Source: Bradyrhizobium lupini
Lineage (GTDB): Bacteria; Pseudomonadota; Alphaproteobacteria; Rhizobiales; Xanthobacteraceae
DNA: 64,000 bases
Reading direction: 5' to 3'
Assembly: GCF_040939785.1 (NCBI RefSeq)
Contig: NZ_CP162553.1
Span: 3,658,001 to 3,722,000 of the forward strand
In this document: positions 28,778-38,052 of the stretch, one piece after another
Layout of the letters: each line of letters opens with the position of its first letter
Numbering within the stretch: the stretch's first letter is position 1
Translations under genes and position numbers: made by a program
Notes under the pieces: model-generated
What the model was told of the DNA's origin: nothing
Seen by the model: the letters and a program-made list of their open reading frames with translations, nothing else
Database searches by the model: none

Positions 28778-29725
28778 TTAAGCCGCCTTCGCCGCGCTCC
28801 CACCCGGCAATCCCGCCCGAGCGAGGCCGCCGTAGAGCTGCTCGTTCGGCATCTCCTCGCGCAGGATCCTGCGCACCATGATCAGCTTCTCCAAATCGAT
28901 GCCGGTCGCAAAGCCCTTGCTCTCGCACAGGAACACGAGATCCTCGAACACGACATTGCCGGTCGCACCGGGGGCGAAGGGGCAGCCACCGAGGCCGCCG
29001 AGCGAGCCGTCGAGGATCCGCGCGCCTTCGTCGAGCGCCGCGGCCGCGTTCGCGATGCCCATGCCGCGGGTATCGTGGAGATGGATGCAGATCGGCTTCG
29101 ACCCTGCGAGCTTCACCGCGGCGCGCGTCAGCTCCGCCACCTGCTTCGGCCCGGCATAGCCCACGGTGTCGGCGATGCCGACGAAATCGACACCGGCTTC
29201 GAGGCATTTGTCGACCAGCCGCAGCACTTCTGCAGGGTCGACCGCCCCGGTGATCGAGCAGCCCAGCGCCATCGAGATCGCCGCGTTGACGAGCGGCTTG
29301 TGGCTGGTGGCATCGCGCATCTCGCACAGGCGTTTCAGATTGACGATGGCGGACTCGCGCGAACGGTGCGCATTGGCCTGGCTGTGCTCTTCCGTCGCCG
29401 AGATCACGGAGGCGATTTCGCCGACGCCGGATTCCAGCGCCTCGTTCACGCCGCGTTCGTTGAGCGCAAGCGCGATGCCATGCGCGCCGGACAATGAAGC
29501 GACGGTCGCGACGACATCACGAACATCGACGAATTGCGGAAAAGTCTTCGCCGGCAGGAACGAGCCGACCTCGAAATGCCGCACGCCGGCGGCATATTCC
29601 TCGCGCACCCAGCGTTGCTTGGCGTCGGTCGACGGAATTTTCTTCACGAGCTGGAGCCCGTCGCGCAGGCCGACTTCGCGCAGGCTGACGCGCCCTGAGG
29701 GGTAAATCTCCTGAATCCGGCTCAT
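28778..29725 (-). CDS. hydroxymethylglutaryl-CoA lyase-like enzyme
   Basis: A 315-aa DRE-TIM metallolyase. Strand 1 has SLREVGLRDGLQ (R and D of the R-D motif), and the metal site HLHDTRGMGIAN and the Gly-rich active loop GGLGGCPFAPGATGN with its catalytic Cys are present. The family cleaves 3-hydroxy-3-methylglutaryl-CoA or related acyl-CoAs such as citramalyl-CoA. The ATG at 29725 overlaps the stop of the CoA-transferase gene by four bases, so the two enzymes are likely made together and act in sequence. Confidence 0.9.
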   Translation of the reverse strand: MSRIQEIYPSGRVSLREVGLRDGLQLVKKIPSTDAKQRWVREEYAAGVRHFEVGSFLPAKTFPQFVDVRDVVATVASLSGAHGIALALNERGVNEALESGVGEIASVISATEEHSQANAHRSRESAIVNLKRLCEMRDATSHKPLVNAAISMALGCSITGAVDPAEVLRLVDKCLEAGVDFVGIADTVGYAGPKQVAELTRAAVKLAGSKPICIHLHDTRGMGIANAAAALDEGARILDGSLGGLGGCPFAPGATGNVVFEDLVFLCESKGFATGIDLEKLIMVRRILREEMPNEQLYGGLARAGLPGGSAAKAA

Positions 29726-30915
29726 CCGCGCCTCCCTGTTGTTTTTGACGTGGCATCTTCATTTTCATTGTCGATCTCGGCGCGAACGGCCGCAGTGTCG
29801 GCGCCGAGCGGCGCGACCTTCAGGCCTTCGCCGATATGGCTGCCGTTCCATTCGATCGGCAGCGCCGGCACCCGGAACGGCCTGCCGTCGGCGGTGACAT
29901 TGTTGACGAGCCCGCCCGGCCGCAGCACATGCGGATCGGTGAAGAGATCCTCGGGCCGGTTGATCGGCGAAAAGCAGATGTTGAGCGCATCCAGCCTCTG
30001 CGACAGTTTTGCCACGTCCCACTGCCTGATGATCCCGGCCGCGCGCGGAATGATCCGCCCGCGCGCCAGGATGCGATCGGTCGTGGTGCGCAAGGCGGGA
30101 TCATCGAGGAATTCAGTCAGGCCGAACTCGCGGCAAAAGCTCTGCCAATGGCCTTCGGTGACGACGCCGATGAAGATGCGCTCGCCGCCGGCGGTCTCGA
30201 AGATGTCATAGATTGGCCAGGCATGCTCGCGCTCCGGCATCGAGCGCGGCTTGTTCCCGGTCATCTCGTATTCGACCATGTGCTGGGCAACCAGAAACAG
30301 GCAGTTCTCGAACAGGCCGATGCGGATGTCGGCGCCGTCGCGTTTTCCTCCGCGCTTCTGATAGAGCGCCGCGAGGATCGCGATCACACCGAACATGCCG
30401 CCCATGATGTCGTTGGCGGACGAGCCGACGCGCTGGGGCTTTTCGCTGGTGCCGGTCATGGCGGCAAGGCCCGCCATCATCTGCACCACCTCGTCGAGCG
30501 CGGGGCGGTGCTCGTAGGGACCGGAGAGGAATCCCTTGTGGCCGGCAATGATCAGACCCGGATGCCGGCGGCGCAATTCGTCCGCGCCAAGCCCCTGCTT
30601 ACCGAGCTGGCCGTCGCGAAAATTCTCAAGGAACACGTCGGCGGTCGCCAGCAGCCGGTGCATGGTGTCGCGATCCTCAGTCTTCTCGAAATCCAGCACC
30701 ACGCTGCGCTTGCCGCGGTTGAACAATGGGAAAAAGGCGGTCCCCATGCCCCCCAAGCTCCGGGTCTTGTCGCCCGCAGGCGGCTCGACCTTGATCACGT
30801 CGGCTCCGAGCTGCGCCAGGATCATGCCGCAGGTCGGGCCCATGACCATGTGGGTCATCTCGACCACGCGCACGCCTGCAAGCGGCAATCCGTCCGCCGA
30901 TTCTTCCATCGCCAT
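29722..30915 (-). CDS. CaiB/BaiF (class III) CoA-transferase
   Basis: About 397 aa of the class III CoA-transferase fold: LAGVRVVEMTHMVMGPTCG, then LGADVIKVEPPAGDKTRSLG, NRGKRSVVLDF, and the catalytic Asp region RPALDEVVQMMAGL. It transfers CoA from a donor such as succinyl-CoA to a carboxylic acid. Its tight coupling to an HMG-CoA-lyase-type enzyme suggests that the acid is the lyase substrate in free form (hydroxymethylglutarate or citramalate). ATG at 30915 is preferred over the ATG at 30957. GGAACAGG lies upstream. Confidence 0.88.
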   Translation of the reverse strand: MAMEESADGLPLAGVRVVEMTHMVMGPTCGMILAQLGADVIKVEPPAGDKTRSLGGMGTAFFPLFNRGKRSVVLDFEKTEDRDTMHRLLATADVFLENFRDGQLGKQGLGADELRRRHPGLIIAGHKGFLSGPYEHRPALDEVVQMMAGLAAMTGTSEKPQRVGSSANDIMGGMFGVIAILAALYQKRGGKRDGADIRIGLFENCLFLVAQHMVEYEMTGNKPRSMPEREHAWPIYDIFETAGGERIFIGVVTEGHWQSFCREFGLTEFLDDPALRTTTDRILARGRIIPRAAGIIRQWDVAKLSQRLDALNICFSPINRPEDLFTDPHVLRPGGLVNNVTADGRPFRVPALPIEWNGSHIGEGLKVAPLGADTAAVRAEIDNENEDATSKTTGRRG

Positions 30916-31107
30916 ATGCGCCTGTTCCTTTGCCGCGCTGGTTCCGCTTGTTGTCAAGCGGGTTGGTGGAGCAACGGTCTTGCCGAATTCATCGTGGCTT
31001 CGTTGATGCCAGCGGTCAATCCGGCCATAAGCGGTGCCGCCGATCTCCCTTGCCGAAGTGGCCCGGGGTGTCTACCTCTCGCGGGTGATTTCGTGAGAGG
31101 AACTCCC

Positions 31108-31848
31108 ATGCTGGATGCCGCCGTCAAGGCGCTGTCACAAATGATCTCGCCGCCGATGCGCTCGATCCTGTGGCGGTCGATCGGCGTCGCACTGGTGCTG
31201 ATCATCGTGCTGGCGATCGGCTTGCAGCGGCTGCTGAGCTGGTTTGCGACCTATGGCGAGGCGTGGCTGGAAGGCCTGCTCGGTCCGGGTTGGCACTCAT
31301 CGCTCGAGGTGTTGTCCTGGATCATTTCGATCGCCGCGGGCCTCGGCGTCGTGTTCGGGGCTGTGTTCCTGATGCCCGCGATCACCTCCCTGGTTGCGAG
31401 CGTGTTCGTCGACGACGTCGCCGACATCGTCGAGCGCGAGCACTATCCGGCGGAGCGGCCGGGGATCGCGCTGCCGTTCAGCCAGGCGATCTACGAGGGC
31501 GTCAAGACCGCGCTGCTGACGATCCTGGTCTATCTGGTCGCATTACCGCTGGTGCTTTTCGCCGGCGCCGGTTTCCTGGTCTTCTTCCTCGCCACGGCCT
31601 GGCTGCTCGGCCGCGAATATTTCGAGCTCGCGGCGATGCGGTTTCGCTCGCCGGAGGAAGCCAAGGCGATGCGGCGCGACAACGCCGCCACCATCTTCAC
31701 CGCGGGCCTGTTCATCGCAGCCTTCGTCTCGATCCCGATCGTCAATCTGGCGACGCCGATCTTCGCCATGGCCTTCATGGTTCACATGCACAAGCGGCTG
31801 TCAGGTCCGCGGCCCGAGCTGATCGAGCCGGCGCGGAAGATGCGGTAG
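31108..31848 (+). CDS. EI24/CysZ-like integral membrane protein
   Basis: A 246-aa protein with four or more long hydrophobic helices (about residues 24-44, 65-95, 140-170, 195-225) in the pattern of the EI24 (DUF540) family, which includes the sulphate permease CysZ. The conserved LPFSQAIYEGVKTALL and WLLGREYFELAAMRF segments support this. AGAGGA precedes the ATG by about 6 nt. No sulphate-assimilation gene is nearby, so the function stays open. Confidence 0.78.
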   Translation: MLDAAVKALSQMISPPMRSILWRSIGVALVLIIVLAIGLQRLLSWFATYGEAWLEGLLGPGWHSSLEVLSWIISIAAGLGVVFGAVFLMPAITSLVASVFVDDVADIVEREHYPAERPGIALPFSQAIYEGVKTALLTILVYLVALPLVLFAGAGFLVFFLATAWLLGREYFELAAMRFRSPEEAKAMRRDNAATIFTAGLFIAAFVSIPIVNLATPIFAMAFMVHMHKRLSGPRPELIEPARKMR

Positions 31849-32067
31849 GTCAAGCGGACTTGGCGGCGCGCTCGTACGACGCCCCCTCGTAGAGGCGCTC
31901 TGCGTCCCGCTTGTCTTGATTTTGCTCTCCGCCGCCGTAAGGTACGCAGCATGATTTTCATGTCCACATTCTTCCCGCTGATCTGAGCGACCAAGTCGTT
32001 CCGGCGTATCGCGCCAATCAGATCAAGACGGCTGCGCTGACGCGGTGGCCGAACGGAGAAATGTGCA

Positions 32068-32859
32068 ATGCCCAAAACCGAGCGCATCGGCGTGACCTCT
32101 CATCGGGTCCTAAACTTCATCGACGACGGTTTCATCAAGATCGAGAACGCCTTCAGCACGCACCTTGCGGAACAATGCAGGGACGAATTGTGGGCGGATA
32201 TTGGTCTATCGCCACACGAGCCCGAAAGCTGGACCCAGCCGGTCATTCGGGTGGGATCCAAGACCTCGCCACCATTCATTGAAGCCGCCAACACGCCGAT
32301 CCTGCACGAAGCCTATGACCAACTCGCGGGTGACCGCCGCTGGATCGCGCCCAATGCGCTCGGAACTTTTCCGGTCCGCTTTCCCTCACCGGAATCCCCT
32401 GGTGATGATGGCTGGCATGTGGACATGAGTTTCGGCTTCGATAATCCGGATTTCATGCAGTGGCGCGTCAATGTGAAGAGCAGCGGACGCGCATTGCTAA
32501 TGCTCTTCCTGTTCTCGGGCGTAGGCCCTGAGGATGCGCCAACGAAGATACGGAAAGGTTCGCACGCCACCATCGCCCGGGAGCTGCTGCCCTATGGCGA
32601 TGCAGGCGCAACGCTGGAGCAGATCTCTGCCAACGGTTACGCTTCTACGGAAGATTGCGACGTTGAACTGGCAATCGGTGCGGCAGGGACCGTTTATCTC
32701 TGCCATCCATTCCTGGTTCACGCCGCGCAACCTCACCGGGGGAAGCGCCCGCGTTTCATGGCACAGCCGCCGCTGCTGCCAACAGGCGAGTTCGACCCGG
32801 CGTTGCCACCCTCGCCGGTTCAGATCGCCATCCGTCGGGCTTGTGGTCTGACGTTATAG
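32068..32859 (+). CDS. phytanoyl-CoA dioxygenase-like Fe(II)/2-oxoglutarate oxygenase
   Basis: A 263-aa protein with the cupin facial triad: HVD in DDGWHVDMSF and a distal His in LCHPFLVHAAQPHRG, followed by RPRFMAQPP, where the Arg likely binds 2-oxoglutarate. DDGFIKIENAF near the N-terminus is typical of PhyH proteins. Codon use looks less G/C-rich at third positions than in its neighbours, a hint of later acquisition. GGAGAAATG lies upstream of the start. The substrate is unknown. Confidence 0.75.
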   Translation: MPKTERIGVTSHRVLNFIDDGFIKIENAFSTHLAEQCRDELWADIGLSPHEPESWTQPVIRVGSKTSPPFIEAANTPILHEAYDQLAGDRRWIAPNALGTFPVRFPSPESPGDDGWHVDMSFGFDNPDFMQWRVNVKSSGRALLMLFLFSGVGPEDAPTKIRKGSHATIARELLPYGDAGATLEQISANGYASTEDCDVELAIGAAGTVYLCHPFLVHAAQPHRGKRPRFMAQPPLLPTGEFDPALPPSPVQIAIRRACGLTL

Positions 32860-32911
32860 TCAGAGCCAACCCGGACCGTCGCTCGGCGCGTGGGTCGTCT
32901 GGATCCTGAAC

Positions 32912-34540
32912 CTACGTCAGGGGCACTCCGCATCTGCGCAACAGCATCCTGGCGAAGCCGAACGGCGCCGGCGTGAACGGGCCGGGCGGGGCACGGGTGA
33001 CCAGGGTGACGACGCCGAGCGCCGCCATCGCGACCCAGAAGCACAGCCAGAAGCCGTCGATATAGGCGAGCACATTGGCCTCGCGCTGGACGAGGCCGGC
33101 GAGCGTACCGACCGCGCGTGCCTGTGCCGAGCCGGCACCATGGGCCGCAAAATGGTCGGCGAGCTGTTTCAGCATGCGGACCACGTCGACGTCGCCGACA
33201 CCGAGATTCTGGCCGAGATAGAAGGAATGGATCTGCTCGCGGACGCGCAGCCACGTCCCCATCAACGCGATGCCGATCTCGGCGCCACCGAGCCGCATGA
33301 TCTGGATATAGGCGGCAAACGAGGTCGCACGGCTCGGATCGGAGTTGGACAGCAGCGTGATGATCAGCGGCAGCAAGGTCAGCGACTGCCCGATCGCCTG
33401 GAGCAGCACGATGCCCGCGAAATCCTCGCGCGCCCAATCATGGCTGAGCTGCGTGCCCCAGAGATTGGCGGCGGCGAAACAGGCAAATCCCACGACCACC
33501 ACCGTGCGCGTATCGAAATGCCGCAGCAGCCAGATCGAGAGCGGCACCAGCACGAACATTGGCAAGGCGCCACAGGTGAGCAGCAGCAAGCCACTCTGCT
33601 CCGGCCTGAGCAGGGCGATGGTGGCGAGGAAATTCGGCACCAGCGACGCGTTGGAGAGGCTGGTCAGCGTGTAGAGCAGGATCAGGACCAGCCCCAGGCC
33701 GATATTGCGCGAGAACAAGACGTTCACATGCGCCCAGGGCTGCCGCACCAGGGACTCGTTGACGAGGAAGCCCGCGACCAGCACCGCGCCGGCAATGATC
33801 AACGCCATCACAGTCCCCGACCCCAGCCAGTCCAGACGGTTGCCCTGGTCGAGCCCGGCATAGATCATCGAGACGCCGGCGCCGAGCAGCAGCATGCCGC
33901 CCCAATCGGCGTCGCGCAGCAAAGCGCGATTCACCGGCTCGTTCGGCGTGCCCCAATAGACCATCAGGCCCATCAGCGGCGCGATCAGGACGCTCTGCCA
34001 GTACAGCCATTGCCAGCCGAGATGGTCGACATAGAAGCCGACCAGCGAGCTCGATGTATCGAGCGCGAAGCCGACGCGGATCGAATAGATCGAGATCGCC
34101 GGAAGCCACCAGCGGATCGGTAAATTGCGGAACACGATCATCAGCGTCGCCGGCACGAAGGTGCCGAGCAGGAGGCCATGCACGACGCTGAGCGCGAGCA
34201 ATGTCGGATAGTCGTGCACGAACGGGATGATCAGCGAGACCGCGGCATAGACGAGGCTGGGGATACCCAGCACGCGACGCAGGCCGAATACGGTGGCAAG
34301 CCAGGCCACCGCGGGCGCGATGAAGATCTGCGAGCCGATGCCCGCCGTGGAGAGCCATGCGCCTTCGTCGAACGAGAGCGAGAACGCGCCGCGCAGGTCC
34401 GGCAGGCCAATCGTGGTCAGCCGGCTGTCAAAATTGGCGAGGAACGAGCCGAGCAGCACCGCCGCCACCGCAAACAGCGGCTGCGGGGCGACGCCGCCGC
34501 GCGAGAGCGGTCCGCGACTGGAATCGTCATTTTCCGCCAT
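32912..34540 (-). CDS. DHA2-type MFS drug efflux transporter (EmrB-like)
   Basis: A 542-aa, 14-helix major facilitator with LFAVAAVLLGSFLANFDSRL at helix 1 and GLLLGTFVPATLMIVFRNL. The helix-1 'D-x-x' is retained as NFDSR. It partners with the HlyD-type protein just upstream, forming the inner part of a tripartite multidrug pump. ATG at 34540 overlaps the end of that gene by 14 bases. The longer frame to 34717 is only the shadow of the partner gene. No TolC-like gene is adjacent. Confidence 0.88.
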   Translation of the reverse strand: MAENDDSSRGPLSRGGVAPQPLFAVAAVLLGSFLANFDSRLTTIGLPDLRGAFSLSFDEGAWLSTAGIGSQIFIAPAVAWLATVFGLRRVLGIPSLVYAAVSLIIPFVHDYPTLLALSVVHGLLLGTFVPATLMIVFRNLPIRWWLPAISIYSIRVGFALDTSSSLVGFYVDHLGWQWLYWQSVLIAPLMGLMVYWGTPNEPVNRALLRDADWGGMLLLGAGVSMIYAGLDQGNRLDWLGSGTVMALIIAGAVLVAGFLVNESLVRQPWAHVNVLFSRNIGLGLVLILLYTLTSLSNASLVPNFLATIALLRPEQSGLLLLTCGALPMFVLVPLSIWLLRHFDTRTVVVVGFACFAAANLWGTQLSHDWAREDFAGIVLLQAIGQSLTLLPLIITLLSNSDPSRATSFAAYIQIMRLGGAEIGIALMGTWLRVREQIHSFYLGQNLGVGDVDVVRMLKQLADHFAAHGAGSAQARAVGTLAGLVQREANVLAYIDGFWLCFWVAMAALGVVTLVTRAPPGPFTPAPFGFARMLLRRCGVPLT

Positions 34541-35663
34541 TGCCGGCCTTGGTGTCGATGCTGGTGACGACCGACATGCCCGGCACCAGCCGCGCCAGCA
34601 GCGGCTGGTTGTCGTCGAACTGGATGCGCACGGGAATGCGCTGCACGACCTTGGTGAAATTGCCGGTTGCGTTGTCCGGCGGCAGCAGCGCGACCTGCGC
34701 GCCGGTCGCGGGCGCAATGCGCTCGACCCGGCCGCGCAGCTTCTCGCGCGGGAAACTGTCGACGGTGATCTCGACCGGCTGACCCGGTGCGACGTGGGTA
34801 AGCTGGGTCTCCTTGTAATTCGCGATCACATAGACCTTCGGCAACGGCACGACGTTGATGAGGTTGGTGCCGATGTTGACGTAGTCGCCGGGCTGGACCT
34901 GTCGCTCGCCGACGACGCCATCGAACGGCGCGGATATCTTGGTGTAGCCGAGCTTTAGCTTCGCGCTCGCCAGCGTCGCCTTGGTCGCTTCGAGATCGGC
35001 CGCGCGCTGCTTCCTGGTGCCTTGCAGGACTTCGAGCTGGTGCTGCTGGGCCGCGATCACGGCGCGGCTCGCGCGCACGTCGGCCTGCGCCTTGGCATAG
35101 CCTGCGACCGCCTGTTCGAAGCGCTGCCGCGTACCGGATTCGGTCTGCGACAGCGACTGCTGACGCTCCTGCTCCTGCCGCGCCTCGACCTCCACGGCTT
35201 CGGCCGAGAGCCGCGCGGCTTGCGCCTGCGCGATCGTCGCATATTGCAGCTCGATCTGGTTCGCCAGATTGTCGAGCACGGCCTGCGCAGCGGCGACCGC
35301 CGCTTCGGCCTGCGCGACTTGCGTCTCATAGTCGGCAGGATCGATCTGGATCAGGAGATCGCCGGCCTTGACGCGCTGGAAGTCGGTGACCCCGACGGTC
35401 AGCACTTCGCCGGAGACGCGACTGGCGAGCCGCGTCAGCTCGGCGCGCACATAGGCGTCGTTGGTGGTCTGGACCACCGAATTGCCGACCCATTCGTCGA
35501 AGCGCTGCGTTGCAAGCGCGACGAAGCCGAGCGCGACGATCACCGCGAACAGCGGAATCGCGAGCCGGCTCCAGAGCGAACTCGCCGGTGGCTGCGTTGG
35601 CTTCGGTGGCGGCGCCGGTGTAGCAGGAGGTGGCGATGGCGAGATTTGTTCCTGCTGACTCAC
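34527..35663 (-). CDS. HlyD-family membrane fusion protein (EmrA-like)
   Basis: A 378-aa periplasmic adaptor: a Pro-rich cytoplasmic N-terminus (about residues 8-26), one membrane helix (about 30-50), barrel-sandwich halves (VSGEVLTVGVTDFQRVKAGD and YTKISAPFDGVVGERQVQPG) separated by a long coiled-coil hairpin rich in Ala/Gln/Glu, then a beta-barrel. GTG at 35663 has GGAG 6 nt upstream and is a better start than the TTG at 35675. It is the first gene of the efflux pair with the MFS gene. Confidence 0.9.
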   Translation of the reverse strand: MSQQEQISPSPPPATPAPPPKPTQPPASSLWSRLAIPLFAVIVALGFVALATQRFDEWVGNSVVQTTNDAYVRAELTRLASRVSGEVLTVGVTDFQRVKAGDLLIQIDPADYETQVAQAEAAVAAAQAVLDNLANQIELQYATIAQAQAARLSAEAVEVEARQEQERQQSLSQTESGTRQRFEQAVAGYAKAQADVRASRAVIAAQQHQLEVLQGTRKQRAADLEATKATLASAKLKLGYTKISAPFDGVVGERQVQPGDYVNIGTNLINVVPLPKVYVIANYKETQLTHVAPGQPVEITVDSFPREKLRGRVERIAPATGAQVALLPPDNATGNFTKVVQRIPVRIQFDDNQPLLARLVPGMSVVTSIDTKAGNGGK

Positions 35664-35697
35664 GCTAGACTCCAAACCACTTTCCCGAACGCTATTT

Positions 35698-36450
35698 TCA
35701 GACCGTCTTTTCCGGCCACCGGCAGAGATCGTTGATCAGGCAAACCTCGCAGCGCGGCTTGCGCGCGAGGCAAGTATAGCGGCCATGCAGGATCAGCCAA
35801 TGATGGGCATGCAGCATGAACTCGGCCGGGATCACCTTTTCGAGACCGAGCTCGACCTCCAGCGGCGTCTTGCCGGGCGCAAGTCCGGTCCGGTTGCCGA
35901 CGCGGAAGACATGCGTATCGACCGCCATGGTGTGCTCGCCGAAGGCCATGTTGAGCACGACATTGGCGGTCTTGCGCCCGGCGCCCGGCAGCGACTCGAT
36001 CCCGGCGCGCGTGCGCGGCACCTCGCCGCCGAACTCGCTGAGCAGCTTCGCCGACAGCGCGATCACGTTTTTCGCCTTGGTGCGGTAGAGGCCGATGGTC
36101 TTGATGTACTCGCGCAGGCGTTCCTCGCCCAGGTCGAGCATCTTCTGCGGTGTGTCGGCGACCGCAAACAGCGCGCGCGTCGCCTTGTTGACGCCGGCGT
36201 CAGTCGCCTGTGCCGACAGCACCACGGCAACCAGCAGCGTGAACGGATTGACGTGCTCGAGCTCCCCCTTTGGCTCCGGGTTAGCCTTGCGGAAACGGCT
36301 GAAGGCCTCGCGGACTTCGGGCGGCGTCCAGGGTTTCATGGCTTTGAGAGATTTCTTGCCGGGGGCCTTGGGCTTCGCGGCGGCCACCTTCGCCTTTTTC
36401 TTCGGCACGGACGTTTTGCGGGGGGCCGGCTTGCGGGTGATTTTCGCCAT
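35698..36450 (-). CDS. nth: endonuclease III with basic N-terminal extension
   Basis: Base-excision repair glycosylase/AP lyase for oxidised pyrimidines. The HhH-GPD core is complete: LPGAGRKTANVVLN (HhH with catalytic Lys) and VDTHVFRVGNR (catalytic Asp), plus the [4Fe-4S] motif C-x6-C-x2-C-x5-C (CLARKPRCEVCLINDLC). The first 45 residues form a Lys/Ala/Pro-rich tail (KKKAKVAAAKPKAPGKK) absent from the 211-aa E. coli enzyme. The ATG at 36450 lies 22 bp from the divergent DUF2244 gene, so the two share a regulatory gap. Confidence 0.93.
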   Translation of the reverse strand: MAKITRKPAPRKTSVPKKKAKVAAAKPKAPGKKSLKAMKPWTPPEVREAFSRFRKANPEPKGELEHVNPFTLLVAVVLSAQATDAGVNKATRALFAVADTPQKMLDLGEERLREYIKTIGLYRTKAKNVIALSAKLLSEFGGEVPRTRAGIESLPGAGRKTANVVLNMAFGEHTMAVDTHVFRVGNRTGLAPGKTPLEVELGLEKVIPAEFMLHAHHWLILHGRYTCLARKPRCEVCLINDLCRWPEKTV

Positions 36451-36472
36451 GATCGGGATATACTGAGGGACG

Positions 36473-37006
36473 ATGAGCACAGGCAATGAAATTGAGCGCG
36501 AACGATCTGCAAGCGAGGCTGAGCCTCAGATCTTTTCCGCGCGCCTGACGCCGCACCGCTCGCTGAACCGCACCGGCTTCCTCGCCGTGATGCTGTTCCT
36601 GAGCGCCGTCAGCTTCGTCACCGGCCTCGTCTTCCTGATGATGGGCGCCTGGCCGGTGTTCGGCTTTTTCGGCCTCGACGTGCTGGTGATCTGGTGGGCT
36701 TTCAAGGCCAATTTCCGTGCGGCGCGGGCCAGCGAGGAGATCGTGGTCACGCCATCTGAATTGCGCGTGCGGCGCGTCAGCCAGCATGGCCAGGTCGTCG
36801 AATGGACCTTCAATCCGCTCTGGGTTCGACTCGACATGGAAATCGACGAGGATTTTGGCATCGAGCACCTCTATCTGATCTCGCGAGGTCACCAGATCCA
36901 GATCGCCCGCTTCCTGGGGCCGGACGAAAAGGCAAGTTTCTACAAGGGTTTGGTTGAGGCCTTAAATGCCGCCAGGCGCGGTCCGACCTACAATCCGGTG
37001 ACCTGA
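36473..37006 (+). CDS. DUF2244 membrane protein
   Basis: A 177-aa protein with two membrane helices (about residues 38-75) flanked by FSARLTPHRSLNRTGF before and WWAFKANFRAARASEEI after, then a beta domain with ELRVRRVSQHGQVVEWTFNP and WVRLDME. These are diagnostic for DUF2244, of unknown role. GAGGGA lies next to the start. It is divergent from nth. Confidence 0.85.
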   Translation: MSTGNEIERERSASEAEPQIFSARLTPHRSLNRTGFLAVMLFLSAVSFVTGLVFLMMGAWPVFGFFGLDVLVIWWAFKANFRAARASEEIVVTPSELRVRRVSQHGQVVEWTFNPLWVRLDMEIDEDFGIEHLYLISRGHQIQIARFLGPDEKASFYKGLVEALNAARRGPTYNPVT

Positions 37007-37062
37007 TTTGCGGATCGGAAATCGGGTGGTTTCGTACCCCGCCCCCTCCTACATTTCCAGGC

Positions 37063-37958
37063 ATGATGACACTCGCGATACATGACCAGCGCCTGGCCGG
37101 GCCGGGCTCCCAGAACGCCGCGATGCGCGACTATGATTCCGTGCGCCGGGCGATCGCCTTCATCTCCGAAAAATGGCGCACGCAGCCGACCATCGAGGCG
37201 ATGGCGGATGCGGCCGGCGTCACCCCGGACGAGCTGCACCATCTGTTCCGCCGCTGGGCCTCGATCACGCCGAAGGCTTTTATGCAGGCGCTCACGCTCG
37301 ATCACGCCAAAGGCTTGCTCAGGGATTCCGCGAGCATCCTCGACGCCGCGCTTGACCCGGTTTGTCGGGTCCGGGCCGGCTGCACGATCTCTTCGTCACC
37401 CATGAGGCGATGTCGCCGGGCGAATGGAAGAACGGCGGCGCCGGCCTCACCTTGCGCTACGGCTTCCATCACTCACCGTTCGGCACCGCGATCGTGATCG
37501 CGACCGATCGCGGATTGTCGGGACTCGCTTTCGCCGATCCCGGTGAGGAACAGGTGGCGCTTGCCGATATGACGCGGCGATGGCGGAACGCAACTTACGT
37601 CGAGGATCACGAAGGTACCGCACCATTGGCGCAGCGCATCTTCGACACAAAACTCTGGCGGCCGGACCAGCCGCTGCGCGTGGTGATGATCGGTACCGAT
37701 TTCGAGGTGCGGGTGTGGGAGACCTTGCTGAAGATCCCGATGGGCCGCGCGGTGTCCTATTCGGACATCGCCTGCAACATCAACAGCCCGAAAGCGTCAC
37801 GCGCCGTAGGCGCCGCCGTCGGCAAGAACCCGGTGTCCTTCGTCGTGCCCTGCCACCGCGCGCTCGGCAAGAGCGGCACGCTCACCGGCTACCACTGGGG
37901 CATCACCCGCAAGCAGGCGATGCTGGGCTGGGAGGCCGGGCAGCTGGGGCTGCAGTAA
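37063..37958 (+). pseudogene. AraC-HTH/methylated-DNA-protein-cysteine methyltransferase, frameshifted
   Basis: Two frames together make one protein of about 298 aa. The first (from 37063) has the AraC-type HTH (MADAAGVTPDELHHLFRRWA, TPKAFMQALTLDHAKGLL), the second (to 37958) the Ogt domain with alkyl-acceptor PCHR in VVPCHRALGKSG. The break is at 37355-37361 (cttgacccggttt), where the frame jumps from ILDAALD to LSGPGRLHDLFV. One extra base there restores a continuous helix. The Ada Zn/phosphotriester domain is absent, as in the usual rhizobial HTH-Ogt fusion. It would repair O6-alkylguanine if intact. Confidence 0.85.
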
Positions 37959-37989
37959 GAGTTGCTACGCGTAAACTGCCCCACTTAGT

Positions 37990-38018
37990 CGTCCTGGCGA
38001 AAGCCAGGACGACACCGA
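37990..38018. repeat. intergenic palindromic repeat, family B copy 2
   Basis: CGTCCTGG-CGAAAG-CCAGGAC at 37990-38010, followed by GACACCGAGTG. It is the same core as at 22926 and 52366. It forms a 7-bp stem with a 6-nt loop between the convergent methyltransferase gene and gpmA. Confidence 0.78.
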
Positions 38019-38052
38019 GTGCTTGGCGGGACTCAGTCGCGCGCGAACGTCT

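Noticed and set aside
29836..31107. 420-residue N-terminal extension of the EI24-like protein
   Set aside because: It is antisense to the CoA-transferase gene; the membrane protein has its own ribosome site and ATG at 31108.
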